Shown piece by piece: positions 36,130-37,125 of a DNA stretch of 37,125 nt (position 1 is its first letter; every line of letters begins with the position of its first letter). The position numbers and the translations under genes were made by a program. The notes beneath the pieces were generated by a model that did not search any database, was not told where the DNA came from, and saw only the letters and a program-made list of their open reading frames with translations. Source of the stretch: a virus; the IMG/VR virus record IMGVR_UViG_3300044974_000662, positions 1 to 37,125 of that record, one strand, 5' to 3'.

Positions 36130-36972
36130 ATGCGAACCCTCAAATACGGAACCGCTGGTCTGTTTTACGACATGATCGAGCAGGAATATCGGGGCCAGAC
36201 GGCAATCGCTGGCTCGGACGCAAAGCACATCCTTTCGCCAAAGACGCCCGCACACTACGCGGCACACATGGCAGGAGAAACCAAGCGCGAGCAGACCAAG
36301 GCCATGATGCTCGGCACGATGGCCCATGTGGCCGTTCTTGAGCCGAACAAGCTCGACGCGGCCTTTGTGGAGAAGCCCGAGGGCATCGACTTCCGCACTA
36401 AGCTCGGTAAGGAGTGGAAGGAGTCTGTCGGCGCAATGCCTGTGCTTGACCAGGACGAGGCCCGAGCCGTGCGTGGAATCCGCGACTCAATCGCCGCAAA
36501 CAAAGCGGCGAGGGATCTGCTGGCCGATACGCAAAGCGAGGTGGCTCTGTTTGCCGAGCACCGCAGTGGCCTTTGGATCAAGGGCCGAGTCGATGCGCTC
36601 AAAGTGGTTGACGATATGGAGTGCGTTATCTGCGACGTGAAGACCACGAGCGCAGGGGCCGACTACAACACGTTCTCACGGCAGGCGGCATCGCTTAACT
36701 ACCACGTCAGCGCAGCCTGGTATTGCCATCTGGCGGGGCTGAACGGGTTGCCGCCGGCACGGTTCTACTGGATCGCGGTGGAGACGAGTGCGCCGTTTGC
36801 GGTTGCCGTTTACGAGATCCACCCCGACGCGCTGGATCTCGGCGTGGGCATGATGAATGGCGCGCTGGAACTCATCGCTCAGTGCGAGGACGCGGGCGCG
36901 TGGCCGGGCTATGCTCCACAGGTGCAGTGCCTCAACTTGCCGAGTTGGGTTTATGGGAAGGGGGCGGCATGA
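36130..36972 (+). CDS. RecE-like PD-(D/E)XK exonuclease, second allele (280 aa)
   Basis: Strongly similar to 2648-3463 from AIAGSDAKHIL onward, with a different N-terminus (RTLKYGTAGLFYDMIEQEY). The nuclease motifs LGTMAHVAVLEP, KGRVDALK, CDVKTTSAGAD and NYHVSAAWYCHL are present. It makes ssDNA for the ERF/SSB pair upstream. Stop overlaps the next ATG. Confidence 0.85.
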   Translation: MRTLKYGTAGLFYDMIEQEYRGQTAIAGSDAKHILSPKTPAHYAAHMAGETKREQTKAMMLGTMAHVAVLEPNKLDAAFVEKPEGIDFRTKLGKEWKESVGAMPVLDQDEARAVRGIRDSIAANKAARDLLADTQSEVALFAEHRSGLWIKGRVDALKVVDDMECVICDVKTTSAGADYNTFSRQAASLNYHVSAAWYCHLAGLNGLPPARFYWIAVETSAPFAVAVYEIHPDALDLGVGMMNGALELIAQCEDAGAWPGYAPQVQCLNLPSWVYGKGAA

Positions 36973-37125
36973 CTTGGCAACCCGAACTCATGTTTGCCGA
37001 GCCAGAGACAAACCGCCGGCCAACACAAGCAGGGCGCATCCTTGAGTATTTGCGCGCAGGGAACCAGATCACGGCCTTGGAGGCGTTGGACGCCTTCGGT
37101 TGCTTCCGCCTGGCCGCTCGCATCC
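36969..37125 (+). CDS. Small winged-helix-like protein, second allele, cut by the window end
   Basis: Same start as 3460-3717 (MTWQPELMF) with a one-codon deletion soon after (FAEPE against FGAEPE). From 36999 to the end the DNA is identical to 3493-3619. The 3' end is missing only because the window stops. Confidence 0.7.
   Translation, partial: MTWQPELMFAEPETNRRPTQAGRILEYLRAGNQITALEALDAFGCFRLAARI

Larger units (their letters stand above)
34137..37125 (+). repeat. Right copy of the diverged terminal repeat
   Basis: Aligned with 1-3619 as described for the left copy. The last 127 bases, 36999-37125, equal 3493-3619 exactly; the base before differs (C here, G there). The unit length implied is about 34.1 kb from the left alignment and 33.5 kb from the right one, the difference being the size of the exchanged cassette. 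Confidence 0.9.

Noticed and set aside
1-37125. Integrase, excisionase or attachment site
   Set aside because: No tyrosine or serine recombinase motifs were found in any frame that looks coding, and no tRNA-fragment-like core; the terminal repeat is too long and too diverged to be an att site.

Overview
The window is a nearly complete tailed-phage genome with siphovirus-type organisation, in GC-rich DNA (about 60% by eye). Almost everything is packed on the + strand, with many ATGA, GTGA or TTGA start/stop overlaps. A lipoprotein that looks like an outer-membrane spanin points to a Gram-negative host. Many starts lack a clear Shine-Dalgarno, so the host may be outside the classical Proteobacteria; a Verrucomicrobiota-like host is only a guess. 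No integrase, tRNA or CRISPR array was seen.

Layout. (1) 1-8129, early region: small proteins, a PD-(D/E)XK-type resolvase, a recombination module (annealing/ssDNA-binding protein, HNH protein, RecE-like exonuclease), a small winged-helix protein, a circularly permuted cytosine-C5 methyltransferase with three long G tracts, a replication initiator with iteron-like repeats, a DnaC-like helicase loader and five small accessory or DNA-binding proteins. (2) 8117-8421: a control region with at least eight copies of a CCAGTCTCAATAAG-like element and a TATAAT promoter. (3) 8422-24764, late genes: TerS, TerL, connector, portal, protease/scaffold fusion, major capsid protein followed by tandem terminators, two glycosyltransferases, head-tail proteins, a duplicated tail terminator, tail tube, chaperone candidates, tape measure, distal tail proteins and a Ser/Thr-rich tail protein. 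(4) 24783-29768: a third glycosyltransferase-like protein, an RmlC-like sugar epimerase and fibre/receptor-binding candidates. (5) 29008-30704: lysis genes (two small membrane proteins, spanin-like lipoprotein, amidase). (6) 30821-32295: the only minus-strand operon (phosphoesterase, wHTH, HExxH protein, small membrane protein). (7) 32383-34136: regulatory small proteins, several resembling ribbon-helix-helix proteins, leading back into the early operon.

The last 3 kb (34137-37125) is a diverged second copy of the first 3.6 kb, and the final 127 bases are identical to 3493-3619. The simplest reading is a circular or circularly permuted genome of about 34 kb whose assembly ran past closure into a strain variant. 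The two copies show that the recombination module is exchanged as a cassette: an annealing-like/SSB fusion plus HNH on the left, ERF plus a separate SSB-like protein on the right.

The most interesting points are the permuted methyltransferase with slippage-prone G tracts and an overprinted second frame, the repeat-rich early/late switch region, a TTGACA element set 14-19 bases before eight start codons on both strands, a possible virion-glycosylation set (three GTs plus RmlC-like enzyme beside a Ser/Thr-rich tail protein), and the antisense four-gene cassette.
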